Translations under genes and position numbers: made by a program
In this document: in pieces, positions 19,632 to 28,463 of the stretch
How positions within the stretch are numbered: the first letter of the stretch is position 1
Layout of the letters: the number at the start of each line of letters is the position of its first letter
Source of the DNA: Phycisphaerae bacterium
Lineage (GTDB): Bacteria; Planctomycetota; Phycisphaerae; Phycisphaerales; UBA1924
Assembly (NCBI GenBank): GCA_030432905.1
Contig: JAUILU010000003.1
Location: 303,274-367,273, forward strand
DNA: 64,000 nt
Reading direction: 5' to 3'
Notes under the pieces: generated by a model
What the model was told of the DNA's origin: nothing
The model's database searches: none
The model's input: the letters and a program-made list of their open reading frames with translations, nothing else

Positions 19632-20720
19632 GTGAACAAACTATTAGCCGTTCTGTGTTCATTGTTGCTTGTCGGCAATACCTGCGCTGACACGATTAAG
19701 GACCTCGTCCGTATCGAGGGCACGCAGGAGAACACCCTCTTTGGTCTTGGCCTTGTGTTCGGACTCAACGGCACGGGTGACAGCGGCGACGAGCTCGCAA
19801 CCGTCCGCCCGCTTGCTCAGGTTCTCATCAATTCGGGCAACGCTGTTGCAACCCTTGAGGAGCTTGAGAACTCAAAGTCAGTGGCGCTCGTGATGGTCAA
19901 GTGCACCGTCCCCAGCGGCGGCGCGGTGACCGGCGACATGCTCGACGTCAAAGTCTCGACCATTGGCAGCGCTAAAAGTCTTGCAGGCGGCGAACTCTTC
20001 CTCGCGCCGCTCCGCTACGAGGTCCGGGGTCCGATCGAGCAGGATGTGCCCATGGCTATGGCTTCGGGCACGATCACACTCACCAACACGGACGTCCCCA
20101 CGAACGCCAAGGTTGCGCGCGGGGCGAAGATGATCAAGGACCTGATGCTCAGGCCGACGGGCTCGTCGTTCAATCTTGTCGTCAACCAGCACTTTGCAGG
20201 GCACTCATCGACGAGCGCGATCGCCAACCGGATCAACCAGGAGTGGTTCGGCACGCCCGACCTCTTTGGCCCTGTTGTTGCCAGTGTGGTCAACGACCGA
20301 CTCGTGCGGATCGATATCCCGAGCGACCAACGCACCAACCCGTCGGCGTTTATCGCTGAGATCCTCGGCTATCAGATCAACCAACGAGAGCTCGGCCTGC
20401 CCGCGAAGATCATCGTCAACCGCGACTCGGGCATCATCCTGGTCACAGCGGACGTGCGCATCGGGCCGGTGGCGATCACGCACAAGAACCTGAGCATCAC
20501 GACGATCCTGCCCGAACCCATCGCGACACCGGAGCAGCCGCGCGTTCGTCAGCAGGAATGGGCGGGGCTTGCGACTGATCAACGGCAGAGCGAGATGGCG
20601 AGGTTTGAGGACCTCCTAGCCGCGATGGAAAGACTCGACGTCAGCGTCGAGGACCAGATCGAGATCCTTCAGAGTCTGCACAAAACGGGGCGGCTGCAAG
20701 CGCAGCTGATCATCGAATGA
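19632..20720 (+). CDS. flgI: Flagellar P-ring protein FlgI
   Basis: 362-residue periplasmic ring protein surrounding the rod. It has a signal peptide (LLAVLCSLLLVGNTCA), the conserved IKDLVRIEGTQENTLFGLGL (consensus IKDLARVQGVR...GYGLVVGL), and SGGAVTGDMLDVKVSTIGSA. Length is close to the usual 365. It starts with GTG 84 bases after flgH and its stop overlaps the next gene (ATGA). Its presence next to flgA and flgH completes the ring set. Confidence 0.95.
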   Translation: MNKLLAVLCSLLLVGNTCADTIKDLVRIEGTQENTLFGLGLVFGLNGTGDSGDELATVRPLAQVLINSGNAVATLEELENSKSVALVMVKCTVPSGGAVTGDMLDVKVSTIGSAKSLAGGELFLAPLRYEVRGPIEQDVPMAMASGTITLTNTDVPTNAKVARGAKMIKDLMLRPTGSSFNLVVNQHFAGHSSTSAIANRINQEWFGTPDLFGPVVASVVNDRLVRIDIPSDQRTNPSAFIAEILGYQINQRELGLPAKIIVNRDSGIILVTADVRIGPVAITHKNLSITTILPEPIATPEQPRVRQQEWAGLATDQRQSEMARFEDLLAAMERLDVSVEDQIEILQSLHKTGRLQAQLIIE

Positions 20721-21109
20721 ATATCCAGGCTGCCAGCACGGTGACCACAAGCGACTTTGCCAGCAGCGCGCTGGCGGGCTCCGAGGCGACCAAACGCCAG
20801 GACGCCGCATTCGGCTCACTCCTCGCGCGCGCCAAGGAGGGCGCAAGCGAGGATGAACTGCGCACATCGGCCGAGCAGCTTGTCGCCGCGACGTTCATCA
20901 TCCCGGTGCTCAGCAGCGTGCGCGAGGCGAGCATGGCGGCCGAGCCTTTCGCGCCGACACAGGGCGAGAAACAGTTTGGCGCGATGCTGGACCAGCAGGT
21001 CGCCGACGAGATTGTCAAATCCTCGAATCTGCCCTTGGTTGATCGGCTTACCCGTGACTTCGGCGGACAGAGCCTGCCCAGCGCATCGAGTCTCGAGGTG
21101 ACGGCATGA
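20717..21109 (+). CDS. flgJ: FlgJ-like rod-binding protein
   Basis: 130-residue protein equivalent to the N-terminal rod-cap domain of FlgJ (Rod-binding family). The family pattern is visible in LRTSAEQLVAATFIIPVLSS and GEKQFGAMLDQQVADEIVKS followed by LPLVDRLTRDF. The peptidoglycan hydrolase domain found in E. coli FlgJ is absent, so wall digestion must be supplied by another enzyme, as in other bacteria with split FlgJ. Coupled by ATGA overlaps on both sides. Confidence 0.78.
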   Translation: MNIQAASTVTTSDFASSALAGSEATKRQDAAFGSLLARAKEGASEDELRTSAEQLVAATFIIPVLSSVREASMAAEPFAPTQGEKQFGAMLDQQVADEIVKSSNLPLVDRLTRDFGGQSLPSASSLEVTA

Positions 21110-21630
21110 GCACCGCAACCGCAATGCCTGCGACCACAAAGACCGAGCAGCTTGAAGCTGTCCTGCGTGAGCTTTTAAAGGAACACGAGGCGCTGATCAA
21201 GCTGGCGAGCCGACACAAGGAAGCACTCCGCCGGGCCGACGCGCAGGAGATCTCACGCATCTCGTCAGAACGCACCGCGGTTGTCGCACGCATCGCGATG
21301 CACGACAAGAAACGCGCCGAGATCGTGGGTGTGCTTGCCAAGGACCTGGGCCTCAGCGGCGCGGGCGTCACGGTGCGCTCGATTGTCAGCCTCATCGGCG
21401 GGCAGGCGGCGACACAGCTTGGCATCCTTGCAGAGAAGCTCCGCACGATCATCGAGCGCGCACGGACAGAACAAGCCGCGATCCGCGACGCGACGGCGAC
21501 GGTCGCCGGCCACCTCGGAGGCGTGCTCACGCATGTTGTGCGCACGTGCAGCGTCGGACAGACATACACAGCAAAGGGCAAGATGAACGCCGGGACAGCC
21601 ATGCCCGCGTCCATCGATTTCAAGCACTAA
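21106..21630 (+). CDS. FlgN-like flagellar export chaperone
   Basis: 174-residue, largely helical cytoplasmic protein (LEAVLRELLKEHEALIKLAS, then KEALRRADAQEISRISSERT). Gene position immediately upstream of flgK and flgL, the known clients of FlgN, and the long amphipathic helices match the FlgN family. Its start overlaps the flgJ-like stop (ATGA). Sequence similarity within FlgN is generally weak, so the call rests on position and helical pattern. It would deliver FlgK and FlgL to the export gate. Confidence 0.75.
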   Translation: MSTATAMPATTKTEQLEAVLRELLKEHEALIKLASRHKEALRRADAQEISRISSERTAVVARIAMHDKKRAEIVGVLAKDLGLSGAGVTVRSIVSLIGGQAATQLGILAEKLRTIIERARTEQAAIRDATATVAGHLGGVLTHVVRTCSVGQTYTAKGKMNAGTAMPASIDFKH

Positions 21631-21651
21631 GAGAGGCACAGAGGATTTCCA

Positions 21652-23388
21652 TTGGGTATCGGCGCAGCATTCCAGATCGGTCGCTCGGCACTGGCAGCAA
21701 GCCAGCTCGGCGTGCAGGTCGCGAGTAACAACCTCGCCAACGCCGCCACGCCCGGGTACACGCGCCAGACAATGGATCTGCAATCGCTGCCCGGCGATGC
21801 GGCGACGCAGTCCGGGCAGATCGGCGCAGGCGTTCGGTTCAACGGTGTCCGCCGCCAGATCGACCCGGCGATCGAGGCTCGGCTCAACTCGAGCATCAGC
21901 GACACCGCGGCGGCATCGGAAGTGCTCCGCGCGTTCTCGGGCATCGAAACCATCCTCAACGAACTCACCGACCTCGATCTCTCCAGCGAACTCGGCAACT
22001 TCTTTACAGGCTGGAGCGAGATCGCCAACGGCACGCAAGCACAGGCTCAGGTCGTCGAACAAGGCGAACTGCTCGCTGGCTTTATTCAGCGGCTCCGCGG
22101 CGAGATGGCGAGCCAACGAAACGAGCTCAACTCAAGGCTCGGCTCGATCGTCAACGACGCCAACGAGACACTCGACCAGATCGCAACGCTCAACGAGCAG
22201 ATCACATCGTCCGAGTCAGGCGGCGCCAAGAACAACCCGCTCCGCGACCAGCGCGACCAGCTCCTTCGCGACCTGAGCGCCACCATGGAGGTCACCGCGA
22301 TCGAGCAGGCCTCGGGCGCGATCGATGTGCTCGTGGGATCGACGCCGGTCGTGCTCGGTGCAAACAACCAGGGCATCGAGCTACGCGACATCCCGAGGGG
22401 CGACAGGATCGAGAGTCAGATCGCCATTAAAGCAACCGGGCAGGTGCTCGACATTTCTTCGGGCCAGGTCGGCGGCCTGATTGACAGCCGCGACGGCACG
22501 ATCGACCAGACCATCGACAAGATCGACGACCTTGCCAGCCAGCTCATCTTCGAGATCAACAAGCTGCACTCGACAGGGGCCAACGCGAACGGGCTGACCT
22601 CGGCTCAATCTCAGCTCCAGATCTTCTCGACCGATCAGGCGCTGGCGCTCAACGACCCGCTCAACCAGTCGCTGCAGGCGTTGCCGTTTGCGCCGAGCAA
22701 CGGCGGCTTCCTTGTCCGCACGACTGACGCCGCGAGCGGCGCCGTTACGAACACCCGCATCGACATCGATCTCGACGGGATTAACGCCGCGGGCGCGCCC
22801 GGGTTTGCGGACGACACATCGATCAATGACATCGCCGCGGATATCAACGCGATTCAGGGGCTGACCGCCACGGTCGGCGGCGACGGCAAGCTCAGCATCA
22901 GCGCCTCGCCCGGCACGAGTTTCACGTTCGGCGAGGATTCGTCGGGCGTGCTCGCGGTGCTGGGGATTAACAGCTACTTCTCTGGCACCGACGCGACCGA
23001 CATCGCGGTCGATGACCGGCTCGCAAGCGATCCGCTCAACCTGATGACCGGGCGGTACGAGGGCGACGTCTTCCACGAGAACGGCACAAGCCTTGCCATC
23101 GCCGACCTGCAGGATACCGGGATCGATGCGTTCAGCGGCCAGACCACGGGCGAGTTCTGGAGAACCGCGGTTCAGCAGATCAGCGTGCGGACCGGGTCCG
23201 CGAGGGTGCTCGCCGAATCCACGGCGCTCGTCTCTGACAGCATGATGTCGCAGCGCCTGGCGATGAGCGGCGTGGACTCGGACGAGGAAGCCATCAACCT
23301 CTTGCAATTCCAGAAGGCGTACACGGGCGCGGCGCGGATCATCCAGACCACCAACGAGATGCTGGACACACTGATCAATCTGATCTGA
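21652..23388 (+). CDS. flgK: Hook-associated protein 1, FlgK
   Basis: 578-residue hook-filament junction protein. The N-terminal signature is ASQLGVQVASNNLANAATPG with YTRQ, and the C-terminal helix pair includes SDEEAINLLQFQKAYTGAAR with MLDTLINLI, both highly typical. The middle carries the long FlgK-specific region (TLDQIATLNEQITSSES, NPLRDQRDQLLRDLS). It starts with TTG at 21652 after a GAGG binding site. It is co-transcribed with flgL, which starts 11 bases downstream. Confidence 0.94.
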   Translation: MGIGAAFQIGRSALAASQLGVQVASNNLANAATPGYTRQTMDLQSLPGDAATQSGQIGAGVRFNGVRRQIDPAIEARLNSSISDTAAASEVLRAFSGIETILNELTDLDLSSELGNFFTGWSEIANGTQAQAQVVEQGELLAGFIQRLRGEMASQRNELNSRLGSIVNDANETLDQIATLNEQITSSESGGAKNNPLRDQRDQLLRDLSATMEVTAIEQASGAIDVLVGSTPVVLGANNQGIELRDIPRGDRIESQIAIKATGQVLDISSGQVGGLIDSRDGTIDQTIDKIDDLASQLIFEINKLHSTGANANGLTSAQSQLQIFSTDQALALNDPLNQSLQALPFAPSNGGFLVRTTDAASGAVTNTRIDIDLDGINAAGAPGFADDTSINDIAADINAIQGLTATVGGDGKLSISASPGTSFTFGEDSSGVLAVLGINSYFSGTDATDIAVDDRLASDPLNLMTGRYEGDVFHENGTSLAIADLQDTGIDAFSGQTTGEFWRTAVQQISVRTGSARVLAESTALVSDSMMSQRLAMSGVDSDEEAINLLQFQKAYTGAARIIQTTNEMLDTLINLI

Positions 23389-23399
23389 CGAGAACGAGC

Positions 23400-25457
23400 A
23401 TGAGTTCAATCCCATCCAATGTGAGCCGATCGCCGACGCTGCTGGTCAACCAGATCCAGCTGGCAAACATCCAGCGCTCCAGCCTCGGGTTGTTCGAGAC
23501 ACAGTCCCAGCTCGCCACGGGCCGAACCATCCTGCGTCCGAGCGACGACCCCGTCAGCACCGCGGCTGTCGCGCAGCTCGACGACAGCATCCAGCGCACA
23601 GGCCAGCGCCTGCGGAACATCGATCAGGCCGACGCGAACCTCTCGCTGATCGAGACAAGTCTCGCCGAGGCCAACGACCTGCTGCTTTCAGCGAAGTCAG
23701 TCGCGAGCACGCAGGTCAACATCGGCAGCACTCAAGCGGAAAGAGACAACCAGGCCGCGGTTGTGAACTCGCTGATCGATGGTCTGCTCACGCAGATGAA
23801 CCGCAAGTCGGTGGACAACTACCTCTTCGGCGGCAGCAAAACCGGCGCGCCCCCCTTCGAGACCTTCGGCGCGGGCTTTGTGTACAAGGGCGAGTTTGAC
23901 CAGCTGACCACGGACATCAATCTCGGCCGGAGTGTGCCGGTCACGCTTGTCGGGATCGAGTCGCTCTCGAGCGAGCTCAATACCGTCAAGGGCGATGTGG
24001 ACCTCTCCCCCGCTATCACGCCCGAGACGCTGCTCAAGGATCTCCGCTCGGCGCACGGGCTCGGCATCACCACCGGCCCGATCCAGATGCAGTTCGAGAA
24101 CGGCCCGATTGTACAGATCGACCTGACCACCGCGGACACCGTCGAGGACGTCACCACGCGCATCGCCTCGGCGATCGAGCAGTACGAGACGCAGAACGGC
24201 GTCACGATCCTCGGCCCGGGCGGAGTCGGGCTGAGCAGCGAGGGATTCAGCATCGACGTCGTGCCGGGCACCGCGCCCGCCGCCGATCCACAGCTGACGT
24301 TTACGGAACTCGGCGCAGGGACAACCGCTCGCGACCTCGGGCTGACGACCAACACGGGCAGCTCGTTCGAGGCCACACAACCCGACGGGCTGGGCCTTGA
24401 TCCGAAGCTGACGATGGCCTCATCGATTACTTCGCTGACCGGGCTGGCCGGCGCTCTCGATGAGATCGTCATCAACAACGGCGGTCGACGGGCACAGATC
24501 GATCTTTCATCCGCCGAGACCATCGAAGACCTCAAGAACGAGATCCAGGCGGCAGACATCGGCGCCCGGCTTGTCATCAACAGCCAGGGCACGGGGATCG
24601 ACATCGTGAACCTCGTGTCCGCGGCCCCAGACCAGTCGCTGACCATCGAAGAGGTCCCCGGCGGGAACAGGACCGCAGAGCTTCTGGGCATCCGGTCGCT
24701 CAAGGCCTCGACCCGGACCGACACGTTCAACGACGGCCGGGGCGTCAGTGTTCAATCGGGCAGGACCGACCCGGTCACCGGTCTCGCGGACCCGGCCCTC
24801 GATGTGGACTTTGCCATCACGCTCGGTGACGGCTCGAGCTTCACGGTCAATCTCAGGCCTGAGGACATCGTGACGACGGGCGACGTGATCAGCCGGATCA
24901 ACGAAGAAGCGCTCAGCCAGGGCATCCCGGCGACGGCGTTCCAGGCGGGGCTTGGCGACGGAGCCAACGGCATCCAGTTCACGCAGGACGCCACGTTTAC
25001 CGACGCGATCACCATTGAGAAGCGCAACAACTCGACCGCGATGGAAGAGCTGGGCTTCTCGGATGCGGCATATGACGCCGGCAGCGCAACTCTTGCGGGC
25101 GTCGATCCTGCGCCGGTGGTCTCGAACACGGTATTTACGCGCCTAATCCAGCTCAGAGAAGCCCTTACAGGCAATGACACGACTGGCATCACCTTTGCAG
25201 GTACGAAGCTGGAAGATGTTGTCGATTCGGTTGCGCAGACACGCGGGCTGGTCGGCAGTTACAGCAAACGGCTCGAGACGGCTCGGGTCAGGGAAGAGGA
25301 CGTCAACGTAATGGAGCAGAGTTTCAGGAGCGAACTGCGTGACCTGGACTTTGCAGAGGCATCGACAAAGCTCTCCCTTCTGCAGACACAGCTGCAGGCG
25401 GGACTCCAGAGCATGACGATCGCGAACCAGTTAAGTCTGCTCGACTTCCTCGGCTAG
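23400..25457 (+). CDS. flgL: Hook-associated protein 3, FlgL (extended)
   Basis: 685 residues, more than twice the ~300 typical of FlgL. The N-terminal domain (NIQRSSLGLFETQSQLATGR... LRPSDDPVSTAAVAQLDDSI) and C-terminal domain (LDFAEASTKLSLLQTQLQAG with SLLDFLG) are canonical. The added middle holds at least three flagellin_IN-like repeats: around residues ~215-260 (IVQIDLTTADTVEDVTTRIA), ~355-400 (AQIDLSSAETIEDLKNEIQ) and ~465-515 (FTVNLRPEDIVTTGDVISRI). These would form an extra surface-exposed domain at the junction. It is the last gene before the fliW leader. Confidence 0.88.
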   Translation: MSSIPSNVSRSPTLLVNQIQLANIQRSSLGLFETQSQLATGRTILRPSDDPVSTAAVAQLDDSIQRTGQRLRNIDQADANLSLIETSLAEANDLLLSAKSVASTQVNIGSTQAERDNQAAVVNSLIDGLLTQMNRKSVDNYLFGGSKTGAPPFETFGAGFVYKGEFDQLTTDINLGRSVPVTLVGIESLSSELNTVKGDVDLSPAITPETLLKDLRSAHGLGITTGPIQMQFENGPIVQIDLTTADTVEDVTTRIASAIEQYETQNGVTILGPGGVGLSSEGFSIDVVPGTAPAADPQLTFTELGAGTTARDLGLTTNTGSSFEATQPDGLGLDPKLTMASSITSLTGLAGALDEIVINNGGRRAQIDLSSAETIEDLKNEIQAADIGARLVINSQGTGIDIVNLVSAAPDQSLTIEEVPGGNRTAELLGIRSLKASTRTDTFNDGRGVSVQSGRTDPVTGLADPALDVDFAITLGDGSSFTVNLRPEDIVTTGDVISRINEEALSQGIPATAFQAGLGDGANGIQFTQDATFTDAITIEKRNNSTAMEELGFSDAAYDAGSATLAGVDPAPVVSNTVFTRLIQLREALTGNDTTGITFAGTKLEDVVDSVAQTRGLVGSYSKRLETARVREEDVNVMEQSFRSELRDLDFAEASTKLSLLQTQLQAGLQSMTIANQLSLLDFLG

Positions 25458-25526
25458 GAGCCGGGAAGAGAGCTGAAAAGGAACACAATTCCCCCGTCTC
25501 GGCCGCGTGGGATTGCAAGTCAGAGA

Positions 25527-25547
25527 AGCCGGCGAGGGACGCCGGCT
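25527..25547 (+). promoter_or_regulatory. Stem-loop with AGGGA loop in the fliW leader (candidate CsrA site)
   Basis: A perfect 8-bp stem (AGCCGGCG / CGCCGGCT) with a five-base loop AGGGA, 40 bases before the fliW start. CsrA prefers ANGGA in hairpin loops. The fliW ribosome binding site region itself reads TCAAGGACG (25573-25581), a second CsrA-like sequence. There is no T-run after the stem, so it is not a terminator for flgL. Confidence 0.5.
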
Positions 25548-25586
25548 GGGCAAGAAAAGCCAAGGCCGAAGGTCAAGGACGATCGC

Positions 25587-26033
25587 ATGGAAGTCCAAAC
25601 GTCACGCTTCGGGGTGATAGAAATCGCGGAGGACCGCGTTATCACTTTCTCGAAGGGTCTCCTCGGGTTCCCCTCGATGTGTCGGTATTGCCTGCTTCAG
25701 CCGGGCGACGACGCGATGTTTTTCTGGTTGCAGAGTCTGGATGATCCCGAACTCGCGTTCGTGATTACCGATCCGACGATGTTCTACCCGGAGTACGCAG
25801 TACCGATCCGGTCAGAACAGATGGAGACTCTGTCGCTCGAGAAGCTCGAGGATGCACAGGTTTTCGTAATCGTAAACAAGGTGGAGCAACAACTCACGGG
25901 CAACCTCCAAGGCCCGCTGGTTGTCAACACGCTTGAGAGGACGGGCGAGCAGCTCATCCTCGCGGACAAGCGGTGGACGACCAGACAACCGCTCATGAAG
26001 GTAGGGACGGCTGCGCAAGCGGCTTCTGCCTGA
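25587..26033 (+). CDS. fliW: Flagellar assembly factor FliW
   Basis: 148-residue protein that binds flagellin and antagonises CsrA. The family pattern is clear: ITFSKGLLGFPSMCRYCLL, then PELAFVITDPTMFYPEYAV and a C-terminal LQGPLVVNTLERTGEQLIL. In Bacillus and Campylobacter FliW sequesters CsrA, so free flagellin levels feed back on flagellin translation. Here fliW lies directly upstream of csrA and of two flagellin genes, the arrangement expected for that switch. Confidence 0.94.
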   Translation: MEVQTSRFGVIEIAEDRVITFSKGLLGFPSMCRYCLLQPGDDAMFFWLQSLDDPELAFVITDPTMFYPEYAVPIRSEQMETLSLEKLEDAQVFVIVNKVEQQLTGNLQGPLVVNTLERTGEQLILADKRWTTRQPLMKVGTAAQAASA

Positions 26034-26051
26034 TTCAGCGGAGACATATCC

Positions 26052-26077
26052 GGGTTCTTGCACGGAAGCAGGAACCC
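26052..26077 (+). promoter_or_regulatory. Stem-loop with ACGGAA loop in the csrA leader (candidate CsrA site)
   Basis: A 10-bp stem (GGGTTCTTGC / GCAGGAACCC, one T-G wobble) with loop ACGGAA, which contains the CsrA recognition pattern ANGGA. It lies 85 bases upstream of the csrA ATG and 19 bases downstream of the fliW stop. Further GGA triplets occur downstream, including the csrA ribosome binding site. It suggests CsrA autoregulation. Confidence 0.5.
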
Positions 26078-26162
26078 CTAGTGGCACGGAGGACGCTCGG
26101 CACGACGCCGGGCAGCCGGTCCCGGAGACGTATCCGGTCCGGTGATGGAAGGAGCCAAACGA

Positions 26163-26549
26163 ATGCTGGTGCTTTCACGGCAGCGAGATGAGACGATCAT
26201 GATCGGTGACAACATCGAGATCACGGTCGTCGATATCCGGGGCGACAAGGTTCGTCTCGGCATCACAGCGCCGACCCAAATCGCAGTACACCGCAAAGAG
26301 GTGTACGACGCGATCAGAAAAGAAAACGAACAGGCAGCGTGCTTCAAGCGCGACGACCTGGGGCCGTTGAGTTCGGGCGCGGCCCCGAAATCCGTCCGAC
26401 CGGGAAGAACTGCCAGGGCGTCATCCCTGGCCTCCCCAGCCGGTTCTGGTAGTGTCAAAGCTACCGCGAGCAACGGAGTCCATCCAAAGCGCGTTGAGGT
26501 CGTCTCGACAAGCTCTAACGACTCGACGCCGACGCGGACCACTGCCTGA
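26163..26549 (+). CDS. csrA: Carbon storage regulator CsrA with long C-terminal tail
   Basis: 128-residue RNA-binding translational regulator. The N-terminal ~60 residues are a standard CsrA ([40 protein letters not shown]), including the key RNA-contact Arg in [13 protein letters not shown] and Leu4/Arg6 at the N-terminus. Typical CsrA has 60-75 residues; the remaining ~60 residues here are a low-complexity Ser/Thr/Arg/Ala-rich tail. The start at 26163 is preceded by GGAAGGAG (26147-26154). It is in an operon-like arrangement with fliW and precedes both flagellins. Confidence 0.93.
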   Translation: MLVLSRQRDETIMIGDNIEITVVDIRGDKVRLGITAPTQIAVHRKEVYDAIRKENEQAACFKRDDLGPLSSGAAPKSVRPGRTARASSLASPAGSGSVKATASNGVHPKRVEVVSTSSNDSTPTRTTA

Positions 26550-26567
26550 GAAGGTAAAGGGTCAGCA

Positions 26568-26590
26568 TCGGCCGCAAGGAACGCGGCCGA
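26568..26590 (+). promoter_or_regulatory. Stem-loop with AAGGAAC loop in flagellin-1 leader (candidate CsrA site)
   Basis: A perfect 8-bp stem (TCGGCCGC / GCGGCCGA) with loop AAGGAAC, containing the CsrA pattern AAGGA. It lies 33 bases upstream of the flagellin start at 26624. The ribosome binding site ACGGAGGA (26610-26617) is a second match to ANGGA. One upstream hairpin site plus one site over the ribosome binding site is the layout known from the Bacillus hag leader. Confidence 0.55.
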
Positions 26591-26623
26591 CGGCGGACGC
26601 AAGTCAGTCACGGAGGATCGACA

Positions 26624-28180
26624 ATGGGTCGAATCAATACAAATGTCCCGAGCCTGATCGCTCAATCAAACCTGAGCCGATCAAACGAGGACCTGCAGGT
26701 CAGGCTCGAACGCCTGTCCACCGGACTCCGCCTCAACCGAGGCAAGGACGATCCGGCGGGTCTCATCATCTCCGAGCGAATCCGCTCCGACCTCGAAGGT
26801 GTCTCCCAAGGCATCAAGAACGCGGAACGGGCAAGCTCGGTCATCGCAACAACTGAAGGCGCACTGGTTGAGGTCAGCGACCTGCTGAACTCGGTCAGAG
26901 CCCTCATCGTTGAGTCTGCCAACACCGGCGGCAACTCCGCAGAAGAACGCGCGGCGAACCAGCTTCAGATCGACTCGGCTATCGAGTCAATCACACGCAT
27001 CGCCAACACCGCGACCTTCGGCGGACTCAAGCTGCTCGACGGGTCGCAGGACTACATCCTCTCGGGTGTGAAGAGTTCTGCGATCAGCAAGGCGCAGGTC
27101 TTCAACGCCAACTTTGTCGGCGCAAGCGACATCCAGGTAGACGTGTCCGTGCTAGCCTCGGCGCAGCTGGGTGCTCTCTACATGTCCGGCTTCAACGCGG
27201 GCACCGGCGGCCAGGTCACCAGTTCCACCACACTCAGAATCGCAGGATCTCTTGGTGTCGGCACGATCGAGGTGGTCTCAGGCACCACGCTGGCCAACCT
27301 TGTCAACGCGGTCAACAACCTGAAATCCGTCACCGGTGTCTCCGCGTCGCTCATCAGCGCCTCGGACCCCACTTCAGGCCTCGTCTTTAACTCGACCGAG
27401 TACGGCTCAGACTCTTTCGTCTCGGTCGAACGCCTCGGCGGGCCGAGCGATCCGGCGGAAGACACCGTCAAGATCTACAAAGCAGCCGACGCCTACCAGA
27501 TCGGGGCGGGCACCGGATCCATCTGGACCGAGCCCTCGGCGTCGCTGGCGACCTCGAACCGAGATATCGGACGGGACGTGACAGCACTCGTCAACGGCAC
27601 ACTCGCCAACAGCTCTGGGCTTGATCTGTCCGTCTTCTCTGGCTCGCTCTCGCTTGAGATGGAGCTCAACAAAGACTTGGCGACTGAGCTCAACGGTTCG
27701 AGCAGTTTCAACATCACCGGCGGCGGTGCGTTGTTCCAGCTCGGCCCGCAGGTCAACGCGTTGCAGCAAACCTCTATTGGTGTCCAATCGGTCGCCGCGG
27801 AGAATCTAGGCGGCACGCTGATCAACGGTGCTGTGACCTATCTGAGTTCGCTCAAGAGTGGTCAGGACAACGACATCAGGACAAGCGCATCACGCGGCGA
27901 TTTCAGCCAGGCGAGCGACATCATCGATTCTGCGATCGATGAGGTTTCGATCCTTCGTGGGCGTCTTGGTGCCTTCGAGCGGAACACGCTGCAAACGAAC
28001 GTGCGTTCGCTGCAGGCCGCTTATGAGAACCTGACATCGAGTGCATCCGTGATCAGAGACGCCGACTTTGCCGAGGAAACGAGCAATCTGACGAGAGCTC
28101 AGATCCTGAACCAGGCATCCTCGAGCGTGCTCGGTCTGGCGAATCAGCAGGCCCAGCAGGTGCTCTCGTTGCTCGGATAG
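26624..28180 (+). CDS. fliC: Flagellin 1
   Basis: 518-residue filament subunit. The conserved N-terminal D0/D1 region (LSRSNEDLQVRLERLSTGLR, NRGKDDPAGLIISERIRSDL) and C-terminal region (LRGRLGAFERNTLQTNVRSL, LNQASSSVLGLANQQAQQVL with LSLLG) are complete. The middle carries a flagellin_IN-like segment near residues ~200-270. The ribosome binding site is GGAGGA at 26612-26617. It is followed by a strong terminator. It probably makes the filament with flagellin 2. Confidence 0.96.
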   Translation: MGRINTNVPSLIAQSNLSRSNEDLQVRLERLSTGLRLNRGKDDPAGLIISERIRSDLEGVSQGIKNAERASSVIATTEGALVEVSDLLNSVRALIVESANTGGNSAEERAANQLQIDSAIESITRIANTATFGGLKLLDGSQDYILSGVKSSAISKAQVFNANFVGASDIQVDVSVLASAQLGALYMSGFNAGTGGQVTSSTTLRIAGSLGVGTIEVVSGTTLANLVNAVNNLKSVTGVSASLISASDPTSGLVFNSTEYGSDSFVSVERLGGPSDPAEDTVKIYKAADAYQIGAGTGSIWTEPSASLATSNRDIGRDVTALVNGTLANSSGLDLSVFSGSLSLEMELNKDLATELNGSSSFNITGGGALFQLGPQVNALQQTSIGVQSVAAENLGGTLINGAVTYLSSLKSGQDNDIRTSASRGDFSQASDIIDSAIDEVSILRGRLGAFERNTLQTNVRSLQAAYENLTSSASVIRDADFAEETSNLTRAQILNQASSSVLGLANQQAQQVLSLLG

Positions 28181-28224
28181 CCGTTCTAAGGTCCCGATAA
28201 GGGCCAGAACACCCGAATCAAGTG

Positions 28225-28254
28225 AACCGGTGGACCAAGTCCACCGGTTTTTTT
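28225..28254 (+). terminator. Rho-independent terminator after flagellin 1
   Basis: A 10-bp perfect stem (AACCGGTGGA / TCCACCGGTT) with a five-base loop, running into seven T residues (28248-28254). It lies 45 bases after the flagellin-1 stop and separates its transcript from flagellin 2, so flagellin 2 should have its own promoter in 28255-28440. Confidence 0.9.
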
Positions 28255-28330
28255 GTGTCCTTATGGAGGAAATGTAAGTCTGTAAAGACTCCGGACTGAA
28301 CACGCACTCTCGGACCGCCGATGCCGCACA

Positions 28331-28360
28331 CGTCCCCGGATGACGGATCGTCCAGGGACG
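28331..28360 (+). promoter_or_regulatory. Stem-loop with CGGA loop upstream of flagellin 2 (candidate CsrA site)
   Basis: A composite stem (CGTCCC / GGGACG, one C-A mismatch, then GGATGA / TCGTCC with one T-G wobble) closed by loop CGGA. With the closing A it reads ACGGA, the CsrA pattern. It lies 104 bases upstream of the start at 28464. The ribosome binding site region is again CACGGAGGA (28447-28455). Whether the stem is inside the transcript is unknown because the promoter is not identified. Confidence 0.42.
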
Positions 28361-28463
28361 GGGTGGCTCGGCACGGTGCCGGGCAATGTGCTCCGACGCG
28401 AGACCCGCGGACGAGCAATGCGGATTGGGCAACAGCCCAAATGTTCACGGAGGATTCATTCAA

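Noticed and set aside
25458..25586. Terminator after flgL at the 25527-25547 stem
   Set aside because: The stem is strong, but the following bases (TGGGCAAGAAAAG) have no T-run, so a regulatory role fits better.
28255..28330. Sigma-28 promoter for flagellin 2
   Set aside because: TAAA and GCCGATGC are present, but the spacing (30 bases) is twice the expected 15, so no promoter was annotated.
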